Below, one piece after another: positions 41,363 to 50,002 of a DNA stretch of 64,000 nt (its first letter is position 1; each line of letters begins with the position of its first letter). The notes beneath the pieces are model-generated. The model worked only from the letters and a program-made list of their open reading frames with translations. It ran no database searches and was not told where the DNA came from. The translations under genes and the position numbers were made by a program. This DNA comes from UBA1479 sp048263775 (lineage in GTDB: Bacteria; Pseudomonadota; Alphaproteobacteria; Rhodospirillales; Casp-alpha2), in the NCBI GenBank assembly GCA_048263775.1, contig JBLXDU010000001.1, positions 558,001 to 622,000 on the forward strand. The letters run 5' to 3'.

Positions 41363-42442
41363 TCAGCCGTCGTTGGGCGACAGGTCCTGCAGCACCCAGG
41401 TGCCGGCCGCCGTGCGCGCCGCAGCCAGTTCGTAAACCGGAATGGTGATCAGGAAAGTAACGCCCGCGTGCGGCAGGTTTTCAAAGCTGATCTTGCCCTT
41501 GTGGCGTTCCAGGATGGATTGCGCCGCCTGCAGGGTGATGGCGGCACCCTCGCGATCCGGATCGATGGCCGATGGGTCGATGCCGTAGGCATCGAATAGC
41601 CGTTTGCCGATGCGCGACGAGATATGCGGCCCGGCATCGGTGATGCGCACGATCAGGCTCAGGCGGTCGCCCATGACCTCGACCAGGATGCGCCCACCCT
41701 TGGGGCTGCGCGAAACGGCGTTCAGCAGAACTTCGACCAAGGCCTTGATCAGGCGGTCGGACTGTCCCTTGACGATGCGCCGGGCGACCATGCCGGGGGC
41801 GAAGTGGATACGGATGCCGCGCGCGGTGCCAAGGGGGGCGATGCTTTCGATCACCGTTTCCAGCATGTCGATCAGGTTGATCGGTTCCCAATTGGTGATC
41901 AGCGCATTGCGCTGCATGGCGTTGGCCCGCTCCAGGTCCGCGATCAGGGTATAAACGCCGTTCACGCTGCGGACCGCATCGTCGATCAGAAGCCGCGCCT
42001 CATTGTCGTTCAGGTTGGCGATCTGCGAACGCAGGATGCCCAGCTTGTCCCGCATGTTGCCGGCGGTTTCCGTCAGATCCTGAATGGTGCGCTGATACAG
42101 TTCGGTCTTGGCGTCGTTCGCCAGTTCGGCGTTCTCCCGCGCCAGGGCGGCTTCGTCGCGGGCGATCTCCATGGCATGGGTATGGGCGCGCAAAACCCGC
42201 CGCGTGACCATGCGTTGGCTGCGCAGGACCGTTCGCAATATCCACAAGGCATAAGCCATGCCGGCAAGGGCGCAGACCACGATGGCGGCCAGGATGTTGC
42301 CCGGATTCCATTCTTCGAACCGGTGTACAAAGGCGTGAATGCCGCCGAACAGATCAAAATGGATCGTGGCGCCTGCCAGGACGGCGGCGGCACAGCCGGT
42401 CAGTACCGCGTTCCCCACGCGGCGGCGGATGGGCGTTCGCAT
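41363..42442 (-). CDS. membrane-bound histidine-kinase-like protein without a phospho-acceptor His
   Basis: 359 residues. There are two N-terminal membrane helices (about 11-30 and 48-70), a long coiled helix with an unusual HTHAMEIARDEAALARENAELAND, then a helical region where an H box should be but where no His follows the kinase pattern. A HATPase_c domain (about 220-340) keeps one Asn motif (LVEVLLNAVSRSP), but the G1 and G2 boxes are degenerate (DAGPHI; EGAAITLQAA instead of GxGLGL). The product may be a pseudo-kinase or an ATP-binding scaffold. No response regulator is adjacent. Confidence 0.75.
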   Translation of the reverse strand: MRTPIRRRVGNAVLTGCAAAVLAGATIHFDLFGGIHAFVHRFEEWNPGNILAAIVVCALAGMAYALWILRTVLRSQRMVTRRVLRAHTHAMEIARDEAALARENAELANDAKTELYQRTIQDLTETAGNMRDKLGILRSQIANLNDNEARLLIDDAVRSVNGVYTLIADLERANAMQRNALITNWEPINLIDMLETVIESIAPLGTARGIRIHFAPGMVARRIVKGQSDRLIKALVEVLLNAVSRSPKGGRILVEVMGDRLSLIVRITDAGPHISSRIGKRLFDAYGIDPSAIDPDREGAAITLQAAQSILERHKGKISFENLPHAGVTFLITIPVYELAAARTAAGTWVLQDLSPNDG

Positions 42443-42654
42443 TGCTTTCCATCCATGTCCTCAAGGTTCCCGCGCGGGCGCGGGAACCGTTTCCCCAAGC
42501 TTTAGAGTGTGCGGGGGCGGGCTGCCTGTAAGTGATATCCATCACAGGAAACCGGGCGACTGCGGTAGCCTGTTGAAATCCCATCGCGAATTCCTGGAAC
42601 GCCCGGAATACCTGGGTTAGGCTGACGGCCCGACCGTGATGCAGGCTGTCTCCG

Positions 42655-43434
42655 GTGACCGATAAAATCCGATACCTCGACGCCGCCAGCCAGCGCCTGG
42701 AGTATGCCTGGTGGGGCGGGCCGCCGGCATCTGGGGGCAGGGCGCTCGTGTTCCTGCACGAAGGCCTCGGCTGCGTCGACATGTGGCGCGATGTGCCCGA
42801 AACCCTTGCCGATCTGACCGGATTGCCCGCCTTGGCTTATTCGCGGGCGGGCTACGGGCGGTCTGAGGGCATCACCTTGCCGCGGACCGTCGATTACCAC
42901 GCACCGGAGGCGTATGACGTTCTGCCCGCCGTGTTGGACGCCACGGGGATTGGAGCGGCGGTGCTGATCGGCCATTCCGACGGCGGCACCATTGCCTTGA
43001 TGGCGGCGGGCCGTGATGCGCGCATCCGCGGCGTGGTCACCATGGCGGCCCATGTGTTCAACGAGGATGTGACGATCCGTGGCATTCAGGACGCGCGTGC
43101 GTCCTGGCAGGAAACAGATCTGCGGGATCGGCTTCGGCGCTATCACGGCGACAACGTGGACGGGGCCTTTTTCGGCTGGAACGACACCTGGCTGACCGAC
43201 GGTTTCCGCGCCTGGAACGTGGAGGACTGTTTGCCGTCGGTGACCTGCCCCGTGCTGGCGGTTCAGGGAGCAGATGACCAATACGGCACGGAAATCCAGG
43301 TTTCCGCCATCACCGATGGCGTTTCCGGACCGGTCAAGCGTCTGGTCATTACCGGCTGCGGCCACAGCCCGCACTTGGAAGCACCGGACATTCTGTTCCC
43401 GGAAATCGCCCGTTTCATCGCCAATCTGACGTGA
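42655..43434 (+). CDS. alpha/beta-fold hydrolase
   Basis: 259 residues. The nucleophile elbow is GHSDGGT (Ser about residue 104), the acid is probably Asp in VQGADDQYG, and the His lies in GCGHSPHLEAP. The oxyanion region is HEGLGCVDMW. The substrate is unknown; the layout is that of small esterases and dehalogenase-like hydrolases. The start is GTG 42655. The gene is transcribed divergently from the kinase-like gene. Confidence 0.88.
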   Translation: MTDKIRYLDAASQRLEYAWWGGPPASGGRALVFLHEGLGCVDMWRDVPETLADLTGLPALAYSRAGYGRSEGITLPRTVDYHAPEAYDVLPAVLDATGIGAAVLIGHSDGGTIALMAAGRDARIRGVVTMAAHVFNEDVTIRGIQDARASWQETDLRDRLRRYHGDNVDGAFFGWNDTWLTDGFRAWNVEDCLPSVTCPVLAVQGADDQYGTEIQVSAITDGVSGPVKRLVITGCGHSPHLEAPDILFPEIARFIANLT

Positions 43435-43511
43435 AACGGGCGACCGACCCGGTTCCGTGCATGCTCAAACGGAACGCCAGAAAATAGTAAGGTGACGCCG
43501 TCGGCGGGAGG

Positions 43512-43904
43512 TTACCCCGCTTTCGGTTCTTGTACCGGTGCCGGTACTTGCCGGGCGGTGTCGGTCAGGCGACCGAAAGGCGAAATGCCTACCTTGGCCA
43601 TTGCCTGGCGCGCGCGGCAATTGAAGGCGTGCCAGATGATTTTGGCCGCCACCGCGCAAACGACGGGCGCGGTCAAGACCGCCAATTCGTTGTGCAGGCC
43701 GATCCGTATCAGACTGTCGATCTCCAAGCCGATGGCGACGAGGATGGCTGTCCCGACGGTGACGGCCAGCAAGGTGTCGATGTTATCGCGCTTCAACCAA
43801 GCGGCACGGTTGGCATATTGCATGAGAAGGACGATGGCTTGAACCAGAGCCAGTGATGCGATCATGGCAATGGTTTCCAGTGCAAATGAAAGGATGGGGG
43901 ACAT
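43512..43904 (-). CDS. small membrane protein of unknown function
   Basis: 130 residues with three hydrophobic helices (about 8-28, 45-65 and 75-95) and a Pro-rich cytosolic tail (RQVPAPVQEPKAG). Only one Cys, in HAFNCRARQ. No recognised family. It lies in a gene-poor stretch between the hydrolase and hisG. Confidence 0.6.
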   Translation of the reverse strand: MSPILSFALETIAMIASLALVQAIVLLMQYANRAAWLKRDNIDTLLAVTVGTAILVAIGLEIDSLIRIGLHNELAVLTAPVVCAVAAKIIWHAFNCRARQAMAKVGISPFGRLTDTARQVPAPVQEPKAG

Positions 43905-44006
43905 GGTAATTCTCTCATGTATCGTGATCGCATGACGATGGGCGGACCGACCGCTTTTTGGGTGCGGCGCCGCGACTTAGCGCGGGCCGTTTCCAGATGA
44001 TTGCGC

Positions 44007-44033
44007 TGGGCCATCGCCATAGGCGATGACCCA
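44007..44033. repeat. 12-base-pair hairpin
   Basis: TGGGCCATCGCC and GGCGATGACCCA around an ATA loop, one mismatch in twelve. No T run follows on either strand. It could be a structured RNA element or a remnant repeat; only one copy was seen in the window. Confidence 0.6.
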
Positions 44034-44061
44034 TGACACGATCGCTTTTCGTCATGCTGAG

Positions 44062-44080
44062 GGCGGCCTAAGCGGCCGCC
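44062..44080 (-). terminator. GC-rich hairpin after the small minus-strand gene
   Basis: Perfect seven-base arms GGCGGCC and GGCCGCC with loop TAAGC. It lies 41 bases after the stop of the putative gene 44121-44522. There is no clear T run, so its role as a terminator is uncertain. Confidence 0.4.
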
Positions 44081-44120
44081 GGCTGTAAAGGGACGTTATG
44101 CGGCGTATGCCGCAGGAAGG

Positions 44121-44522
44121 TCAGGCGTCCTGCGGCGGCGCGCGAGACTGGAACCTGTCTGTCGGCGAACGCCGGTGTGTTTGCCGGCTGGTGGCCACTA
44201 CGACAGGGGCGCGGCTGCCCGTCAGCGCGATGGCCGGTATTGTGGCGGGAAGCGCTTGGGGGCCATCCAGATCGGCCAGTGATTGCAGGGTCTGGGCGGT
44301 TGTTGCGAAATTGCCCAACGCACGACGAAGCACGGCTTCGCGCTTTTCCCTGACGTTCAGGTCCGGGGTTCCCGGCAGGGCCAGCGGGGCGCTGGTCTGG
44401 ACGGTCCCGCCGTTCCAGGGCGCGGCATTTGTAACCGCCGACAGCCATAAAATAACCGCCGCGAAGCAAAGGCCAGCCACCAGGAAATCCTGGGTGGCCC
44501 GGAATGTCGATGACCTGGACAT
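44121..44522 (-). CDS. possible small single-helix membrane protein
   Basis: 133 residues with one hydrophobic helix (about 12-33) and then a Pro/Thr/Arg-rich tail (ending TDRFQSRAPPQDA). No family recognised. There is no good ribosome site before the ATG. A plus-strand frame of similar length exists over the same bases but has no signal or hydrophobic segment, so this strand is preferred. Doubtful. Confidence 0.4.
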   Translation of the reverse strand: MSRSSTFRATQDFLVAGLCFAAVILWLSAVTNAAPWNGGTVQTSAPLALPGTPDLNVREKREAVLRRALGNFATTAQTLQSLADLDGPQALPATIPAIALTGSRAPVVVATSRQTHRRSPTDRFQSRAPPQDA

Positions 44523-44719
44523 GACGGTAATCTACCATGCCTTTGTTCCCGCGGGGAACGGCGCTTTTCGTGCCGGTGGCGGCGGAGGGTGATCGTCCGT
44601 CCTGATGGGTTCGAACAAGCGAGAACCGGGGATTTCCGGGGTTTGTTTCCTGGCATCCTGGCGCGAATGGCATTATGTATGCGCCGCAACAACCCGATTG
44701 ACCGCGACGGAAAACGATC

Positions 44720-45388
44720 ATGAACGCCAATGAAAAGCTCGTCCTGGCCCTGCCCAAAGGGCGCATCCTTGAAGAAGTGATGCCGCTGGTCCGTCATGCG
44801 GGGATCGAGCCGGAACCGGCCTTTGATGACAGCAAAAGCCGCCAACTCCGTTTCACCACCAACGTGCCGGAACTGGACATCATCCGGGTGCGCTCGTTCG
44901 ACGTCGCGACCTTCGTCGCCTTTGGCGCCGCCCACCTGGGCGTTGCCGGTAATGATGTGCTGATGGAATTCGACTATTCGGAAATCTATGCGCCCGTGGA
45001 TCTGGGTATCGGGTATTGCCGCCTGGCCGTGGCGGAACCGGCGGAAATGGTCAAAAGTGATGATCCCCAGCAGTGGTCGTCGATCCGCGTCGCCACCAAG
45101 TATCCTGCCCTGACGCGCCGCCACTTTGCCCGGCGTGGCGTCCATGCCGAATGCATCAAATTGAACGGCGCCATGGAATTGGCGCCGACCCTGGGGCTGT
45201 GTCGGCGCATCGTCGACCTGGTTTCGACCGGTGCGACGATGAAGGCCAACGGCTTGGTCGAAGTTGAAACCATCGCCGAAATCACCTCGCGGCTGGCGGT
45301 CAACCGTGCCGCCTGGAAAACCCGGCCCAAAGAAATCGGCGCCTGGGTCACCAAGTTCAAGGAGGCCGTCGATGCCCTTGCGGCTTGA
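44720..45388 (+). CDS. hisG: ATP phosphoribosyltransferase, short form (HisG-S)
   Basis: 222 residues, so it is the short type lacking the C-terminal regulatory domain. Motifs are LALPKGRIL, the FGAAHLGVAGNDVLME region, ATKYPALTRRHF, and the PRPP loop DLVSTGATMKANGL. It catalyses the first step of histidine synthesis. Short HisG needs HisZ as regulatory subunit; no hisZ lies in the window. It overlaps hisD by 17 bases. Confidence 0.96.
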   Translation: MNANEKLVLALPKGRILEEVMPLVRHAGIEPEPAFDDSKSRQLRFTTNVPELDIIRVRSFDVATFVAFGAAHLGVAGNDVLMEFDYSEIYAPVDLGIGYCRLAVAEPAEMVKSDDPQQWSSIRVATKYPALTRRHFARRGVHAECIKLNGAMELAPTLGLCRRIVDLVSTGATMKANGLVEVETIAEITSRLAVNRAAWKTRPKEIGAWVTKFKEAVDALAA

Positions 45389-46676
45389 TTCCCGAGATCC
45401 CGGTTTCGAAGACGCGTTCAAGGACCTTCTGGGCGCCAAGCGTGAATCCGACGCCGACGTGAACGATGTCGTCACGGCCATCCTGGCCGACGTGCGGGCG
45501 CGCGGCGATGCGGCTGTTCTGGACTATACCAAGCGGTTCGACCGCTTCGATCTGACCGCCGGAACCATGGCGATCACGCCCGAAGAAGTGGATGCCGCGC
45601 GCGGCCAGTGTACTCCCGAAACACTATCGGCCCTGGCTACGGCAGCTGGGCGCATCCGGGCGTTCCATGAAAAGCAATTGCCCGAAGACCTGGACTTCAC
45701 GGATGCCGCGGGTCTGCGCCTGGGCTACCGCTGGCAGGCGGTCGAAGCGGCCGGGCTTTACGTGCCCGGCGGCACCGCAGCCTATCCGTCGTCCGTGCTG
45801 ATGAACGCGATCCCGGCCAAGGTCGCGGGCGTGGATCGATTGGTTATGGTCGTACCGACGCCGGATGGTGTGCTCAACCCCTTGGTCCTGGCCGCGGCGG
45901 CGATCGCCAGCGTCGATGAAATCTACCGCATCGGCGGCGCCCAGGCCGTGGGCGCGTTGGCCTATGGTACCGAGACGATCCGCCCGGTCGATAAAATCGT
46001 CGGCCCCGGCAACGCCTATGTGGCGGCGGCCAAGCGCCTAGTGTTCGGCACCGTCGGCATCGACATGATCGCGGGTCCGTCGGAAATTTTGGTATTGGCC
46101 GACGGGGCCAACGATCCTGCCTGGATCGCCGCCGATTTGTTGAGCCAGGCCGAACACGACACCGCCGCCCAGGCCATCCTGATCACCGATGATGCGTCGT
46201 TCGCCGATGCCGTCGAGCGGGCCGGCGGAGGCCATCTGAAAACCCTGCCGCGCACGGGCACGGCAGGGGAAAGCTGGGCGACCTACGGCGCCGTGATCAC
46301 CGTGCCGGATTTGGCCGACGCCATTCCCCTGGTCGATCGCATCGCGCCCGAGCATCTGGAAATCGCCACCGATAACGCTGATGCCCTGGGCCGCAAGGTG
46401 CGCAACGCGGGGGCGATCTTCATGGGCCGTTACGTGCCGGAAGCCATTGGTGACTACATCGCCGGGCCCAACCATGTGCTGCCGACCTCGCGCAGTGCGC
46501 GGTTTTCGTCGGGCCTGGGGGTGCTGGATTTCATGAAGCGATCATCCTTGATCGAATGCGATGCCGAGGGCCTGCGCGCCATCGGTCCCGAAGCCGTGGC
46601 CTTGGCCCGGGCCGAAGGCCTGGACGCCCACGCGCTTTCCATTTCCATCCGCCTGAACACGCCGGCGGGGGACTAG
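45372..46676 (+). CDS. hisD: histidinol dehydrogenase
   Basis: 434 residues. It performs the last two oxidations of histidine synthesis with NAD and Zn. Motifs are YVPGGTAAYPSSVLMN, GGAQAVGALAYGTETI, VDKIVGPGNAYV, the base pair in APEHLE, and GPNHVLPTSRSARFSSGLGV. GGAGG stands just upstream of the ATG, inside the hisG end. The conserved alphaproteobacterial order hisD - UPF0262 - phosphatase - infA follows. Confidence 0.97.
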   Translation: MPLRLDSRDPGFEDAFKDLLGAKRESDADVNDVVTAILADVRARGDAAVLDYTKRFDRFDLTAGTMAITPEEVDAARGQCTPETLSALATAAGRIRAFHEKQLPEDLDFTDAAGLRLGYRWQAVEAAGLYVPGGTAAYPSSVLMNAIPAKVAGVDRLVMVVPTPDGVLNPLVLAAAAIASVDEIYRIGGAQAVGALAYGTETIRPVDKIVGPGNAYVAAAKRLVFGTVGIDMIAGPSEILVLADGANDPAWIAADLLSQAEHDTAAQAILITDDASFADAVERAGGGHLKTLPRTGTAGESWATYGAVITVPDLADAIPLVDRIAPEHLEIATDNADALGRKVRNAGAIFMGRYVPEAIGDYIAGPNHVLPTSRSARFSSGLGVLDFMKRSSLIECDAEGLRAIGPEAVALARAEGLDAHALSISIRLNTPAGD

Positions 46677-46692
46677 GCCGGAGCAGCCGATC

Positions 46693-47172
46693 ATGAGTGG
46701 CGACACGCATCGCATTGTCCACATCGAACTGGATGAAAAAAGCGTCGTCAGCCGCAGTCCGCAGGTCGACCACGAACGCAAGGTCGCGATCTACGACCTG
46801 CTTGAGGAAAACAGTTTCCACCCGCTAGAGATCGATCACGACGGACCCTATGCCCTGCGCCTGTCGATCCAGGACAACCGCCTTGTCTTCGATGTGGATG
46901 ATGAGGGCGGCACCCATCTGGTTAAGATCACCCTGCCGATCAGCGTCATGAAGCGCATCGTGCGTGACTATTTCATGATCTGTGACAGCTATTTCAAGGC
47001 AATCAAAACCATGTCGCCGAACCAGATCGAAGCCATCGACATGGGCCGCCGCGGTCTGCACAACGAAGGGGCTGAAATTCTGCGCATGCGGCTTGAAGAC
47101 CGAGTCGAAATGAACCTGCGCACGGCCCGACGGCTGTTCACGCTGGTCTGCGTGCTTCATATCAAGGCATAG
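46693..47172 (+). CDS. UPF0262 family protein
   Basis: 159 residues, a family practically restricted to Alphaproteobacteria, almost always found after hisD. Recognisable phrases are VDHERKVAIYDLLEENSF, PYALRLSIQDNRLVFDV and DMGRRGLHNEGAEIL. Cytosolic, of unknown function. It lies 16 bases after hisD and 13 before the phosphatase. Confidence 0.9.
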   Translation: MSGDTHRIVHIELDEKSVVSRSPQVDHERKVAIYDLLEENSFHPLEIDHDGPYALRLSIQDNRLVFDVDDEGGTHLVKITLPISVMKRIVRDYFMICDSYFKAIKTMSPNQIEAIDMGRRGLHNEGAEILRMRLEDRVEMNLRTARRLFTLVCVLHIKA

Positions 47173-47185
47173 GGGGACGGCGAAT

Positions 47186-47632
47186 TTGGCTGACCTTCCC
47201 TCTGCGGTCCTGTTCTCCTGCACCATGAATTCCATCCGCTCACCCATGGCGGAGGGCATCTTGAAATTTCTCCACGGTCATCGGATTTATGTCGACAGCG
47301 CAGGGGCCCGCGAAGGACAGATCGACGGCTTCACCATCGCGGTTATGGACGAGATCGGCATCGACATGTCGAAACACAGGTCGAAGACCTTCGACGACCT
47401 GGAAGACGACTTCTTCGATCTGGTCATCACCCTGTCGCCCGAAGCCCAGCACAAAGCCATGGAACTGACCCGAATCATGGCTTGTGACGTTGAATTCTGG
47501 AACACCTTCGACCCGTCGATTATCGAGACCGACAACCGCGAGGAAAAGTTGCAGGCCTACCGCATGGTGCGTGACCAACTGATGGACCGTATTAAGGCAC
47601 GGTTTCCCGTACATGCGGTCGTCGATACGTAA
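47186..47632 (+). CDS. low-molecular-weight protein-tyrosine phosphatase
   Basis: 148 residues. The phosphate loop C-x5-R is present as CTMNSIRS, together with VDSAGAREGQIDGFTIAVM, the KTFDDL segment and a catalytic Asp in FWNTFDPS. This group also includes arsenate-reductase-like members. The start is TTG 47186 with GGGGACGG upstream. Its place between UPF0262 and infA is typical, but here other genes separate it from infA. Confidence 0.9.
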   Translation: MADLPSAVLFSCTMNSIRSPMAEGILKFLHGHRIYVDSAGAREGQIDGFTIAVMDEIGIDMSKHRSKTFDDLEDDFFDLVITLSPEAQHKAMELTRIMACDVEFWNTFDPSIIETDNREEKLQAYRMVRDQLMDRIKARFPVHAVVDT

Positions 47633-47657
47633 GGGATCAAGTCGGGAAGGGCGGGTT

Positions 47658-48212
47658 TCAGACAGCCCCAAGGCCCGCCGCCGGGTCGGACAGGGTGTCG
47701 AACATTTCCGTCCAATGCCCGGCGTTGGAGCGCCAGTCGGCGAAGGAAATGACGCCCGATACGGTCCGCCCGTCGTTGGTAAGCGGTAAGCGCAGGGTTT
47801 CTTGAAACTTGGAAGTCTGGGCAAAGCCCGGGCGGATATCGTGAACGAAGGCCTTGGGTTTCGCGGTGTCGGCGACGGTCCGGTATTCGTCGTTGATCAT
47901 GCGCCCGTAATCGGCCGGTGCGTGATCGCGGGGGGAGCGGCCGGTGTAATCGTAACCCTTCACATCGACATGGCCGGTGCCCCAGTAGCGGTAGCGGAAT
48001 TCCCCATCCTTGGTCAGATCGACGACACTGATAAACGGGATGGCCGCGTGCGGGTAACGCAGCATGTCGGTGACTCGCCAAGGCGGCCCCATGGCGTCGC
48101 CGCGTAGCGCGTCCCATACGGCGAGGACGTCCGCGAACAAGGGGTTGCGCAGATCCTCAATGGTGACCTCACGCTGAAAAAAGCGGTATGCCGACTCGGA
48201 TGCGGTATTCAT
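47658..48212 (-). CDS. PAS-like domain protein
   Basis: 184 residues from ATG 48212, which has GGGGAGGGG before it. The sequence RDAMGPPWRVTDMLRYPHAAIPF...VVDLTKDGEFRYRYWGTGHVD...DYTGRSPRDH fits the PAS_5-type family of alphaproteobacterial single PAS proteins. No output domain is present. Its partner and ligand are unknown. It converges with the phosphatase gene. Confidence 0.75.
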   Translation of the reverse strand: MNTASESAYRFFQREVTIEDLRNPLFADVLAVWDALRGDAMGPPWRVTDMLRYPHAAIPFISVVDLTKDGEFRYRYWGTGHVDVKGYDYTGRSPRDHAPADYGRMINDEYRTVADTAKPKAFVHDIRPGFAQTSKFQETLRLPLTNDGRTVSGVISFADWRSNAGHWTEMFDTLSDPAAGLGAV

Positions 48213-48469
48213 GACCCCTCCCCCAAGGCGCCCCAAAAACACGCAAATTCACCTCGGCGCGTGTAGTCAACTACCGCGCCGATCGATGAACCAGCATGCA
48301 CTTCAACACCTAAAAGTGGTTTGATTGTACTCACCGCTACCGCGGGCGAATGTGACGGTTGTCACGCGGGTGGTGAAATACGGACTCCAGGCTCGCTCTG
48401 GCGGGTTGCTACGGTAAAATGGTCTGAAGAGGGCTAATCGGCACTCGGAGAATGAAATAAGGAGACGGA
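48213..48469. other. 257-base divergent intergenic region
   Basis: It separates the PAS gene (minus strand) and the secreted protein gene (plus strand). The sequence is less GC-rich than the neighbours around 48240-48330. I see no RNA gene or clear operator. Confidence 0.35.
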
Positions 48470-49051
48470 ATGGCGCGTTCATACCGGGCTTATCGGCCCA
48501 AAACCGTACTTACGGTGGGCATGTTCCTGGCTCTGGCAGTTGGAGGGGCCCCCGTGGCGGCCCAGGCGCAGGCCGGGGATCTGTTCGACGGCTTGGCGGC
48601 GCAGCCGGTGACGCTGATGGACGCCGGGATCAAGCGCGTGCGCGCCGGCGCGCAGACGGCGGCGGCCCGCCTGACGACGGCTGTTGGGCCGCCGGCCCAG
48701 TACCGGGTTACTTTCGATAACGCCTTGCGCCGCCTCAATGTCCGGTTCGACGTCACGGTCGCGCCGGAAAAGGTCAACGAGGGGTTCTGCTGGGCGCGGC
48801 GCGGTATCGCGATCCGCGAGATGTTCGGCGTCGGCGCAATCCGCTATTCCCTGAAACTGTCCGACGAAGAACGGGTCAAGCGCCGCCTGGGCGTGATGTT
48901 CTCGCGCGAACCGGAAACCACGGAGCGCGAAATCGTGGCCCTGGGGCAACGCCTGGCGGAATCCACTTACGTCGAGTTGAACCTGCTGACGCCGGCCAGT
49001 GATGCGTCCACGGCCTGCCGCGCCGTCGTCCACCGCCTGGAATGGCGGTAG
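48470..49051 (+). CDS. secreted protein of unknown function
   Basis: 193 residues. A Sec signal (about 10-35, cleavage after AQA) precedes a mature protein with a repeated beta-type pattern, a conserved-looking RVTFDNALRRLNVRFDVTV, a Cys in NEGFCWARRG and another in DASTACRAVVHR, perhaps a disulfide. AAGGAG precedes the ATG. No family recognised. Confidence 0.7.
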   Translation: MARSYRAYRPKTVLTVGMFLALAVGGAPVAAQAQAGDLFDGLAAQPVTLMDAGIKRVRAGAQTAAARLTTAVGPPAQYRVTFDNALRRLNVRFDVTVAPEKVNEGFCWARRGIAIREMFGVGAIRYSLKLSDEERVKRRLGVMFSREPETTEREIVALGQRLAESTYVELNLLTPASDASTACRAVVHRLEWR

Positions 49052-49095
49052 CCGGCGGACGCGTCAAACCCAGGCCGAAGCGGCAGATTCCGGGA

Positions 49096-49284
49096 TTAGC
49101 GGAACAGCAGCCCGTAGAGATACAGGGCGAACGGTGACACGACACCACCGACCACGATGACCATGAACAGGGCAAACCCCGTAATGTCATCGGCGCGTTG
49201 CCAGAACGACCGGGCGTCGGGGGCAGGGATGTTCTGCGGCATGCCGGAAGGGGCCGGAGATGGAATGGAGGGCTGCGTCAACAT
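49096..49284 (-). CDS. small single-helix membrane protein
   Basis: 62 residues. A Pro-rich N-terminus (TQPSIPSPAPSGMPQNIPAPD) precedes one hydrophobic helix (about 36-58, TGFALFMVIVVGGVVSPFALYLYG). AAAGGC lies upstream. No family recognised; it may be an accessory subunit of a membrane complex. Confidence 0.55.
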   Translation of the reverse strand: MLTQPSIPSPAPSGMPQNIPAPDARSFWQRADDITGFALFMVIVVGGVVSPFALYLYGLLFR

Positions 49285-49572
49285 GGCGTTTGCCTTTCTG
49301 AAAAGGGGCCATACGTGGGAGGGCGGTTTGGCCGATTGATGTCGATAGAACGAATTCGGTAGACCTAGGCGCAGGCTAGAAAGTTCAAGAAACGCTGCCT
49401 GGAGAGGCGTTCCGCCGATGATGCGGCGCTCGGGAACGGGGGGTGCGTCAGTGCCGGCCTTATGCGAGGGGCAGGGCTTTTAAGCCTGTCGTCGACCACT
49501 CCCGTTCCCGATGACGCCCTCCCAGGCGCGTTTCTGCAGGGGCGGGCAGATGCCCGTCCCCGCATTCCTCGA
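49285..49572. other. 288-base intergenic region with a GC-rich hairpin
   Basis: No gene seen. A hairpin at 49539-49561 (GGGGCGGGCA / TGCCCGTCCCC with one bulge) lies just after the stop of the minus-strand gene 49573-49845 and could help end its transcript, though there is no T run. Confidence 0.4.
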
Positions 49573-49845
49573 TCAGTTGGTGCGGATGGAAATCTTGCCG
49601 CCGCGGATCACGGCGACCTGGTCGCCCTGCACGCTGACGGCTTCGTCACCCAGCACGAGTTTGCATTTTTCGCAGAGGTTCGGGATGGTTTCGCCGGCGG
49701 CGATGTTCACCATTTCGGAGCCTTCGGAATCGGAAACCGTGAGCTGAATTTCGGTTTCCTGTTCATTGGTCACGTCCACGGCCTTGGCCGGTGCCGCAAG
49801 AGCAAGCGCGATCGCGGCGGCGCCAATGAAGGGCAGAACTTTCAT
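49573..49845 (-). CDS. small secreted protein with a CxxC motif
   Basis: 90 residues from ATG 49845, which has GGAGG five bases upstream. MKVLPFIGAAAIALALAAPAKA is a Sec signal. The mature 68 residues look all-beta (VTNEQETEIQLTVSDSEGSEMVNIAAGETI...LVLGDEAVSVQGDQVAVIRGGKISI) with one CEKC motif near residue 59. No family recognised. It is divergent from a LysR gene across an AT-rich gap (49912-50002), so that regulator may control it. Confidence 0.7.
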   Translation of the reverse strand: MKVLPFIGAAAIALALAAPAKAVDVTNEQETEIQLTVSDSEGSEMVNIAAGETIPNLCEKCKLVLGDEAVSVQGDQVAVIRGGKISIRTN

Positions 49846-50002
49846 GTATTCCTCCAAAAAGGGGTATCTGTCCATGATTGGACGGGGCAACTTTCGGAGA
49901 AAATCAGCCATTTCTCAAACGAAATAAAATTATGGTTTATATCAAAATTATCGATGTATAATTCACGCAGGATCATCCCCGGATTTCCTTCGGAAACGCC
50001 CC

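Larger units (their letters stand above)
43905..44120. other. 216-base non-coding stretch with two hairpins
   Basis: No convincing gene. Two strong inverted repeats are listed separately at 44007-44033 and 44062-44080. If the small gene at 44121-44522 is rejected, the empty region extends to the hisG start at 44720. Confidence 0.5.

Noticed and set aside
44098..44592. 164-residue plus-strand frame
   Set aside because: It has no signal or hydrophobic segment and no ribosome site. The overlapping minus-strand frame with a membrane helix is slightly more plausible, and even that is doubtful.
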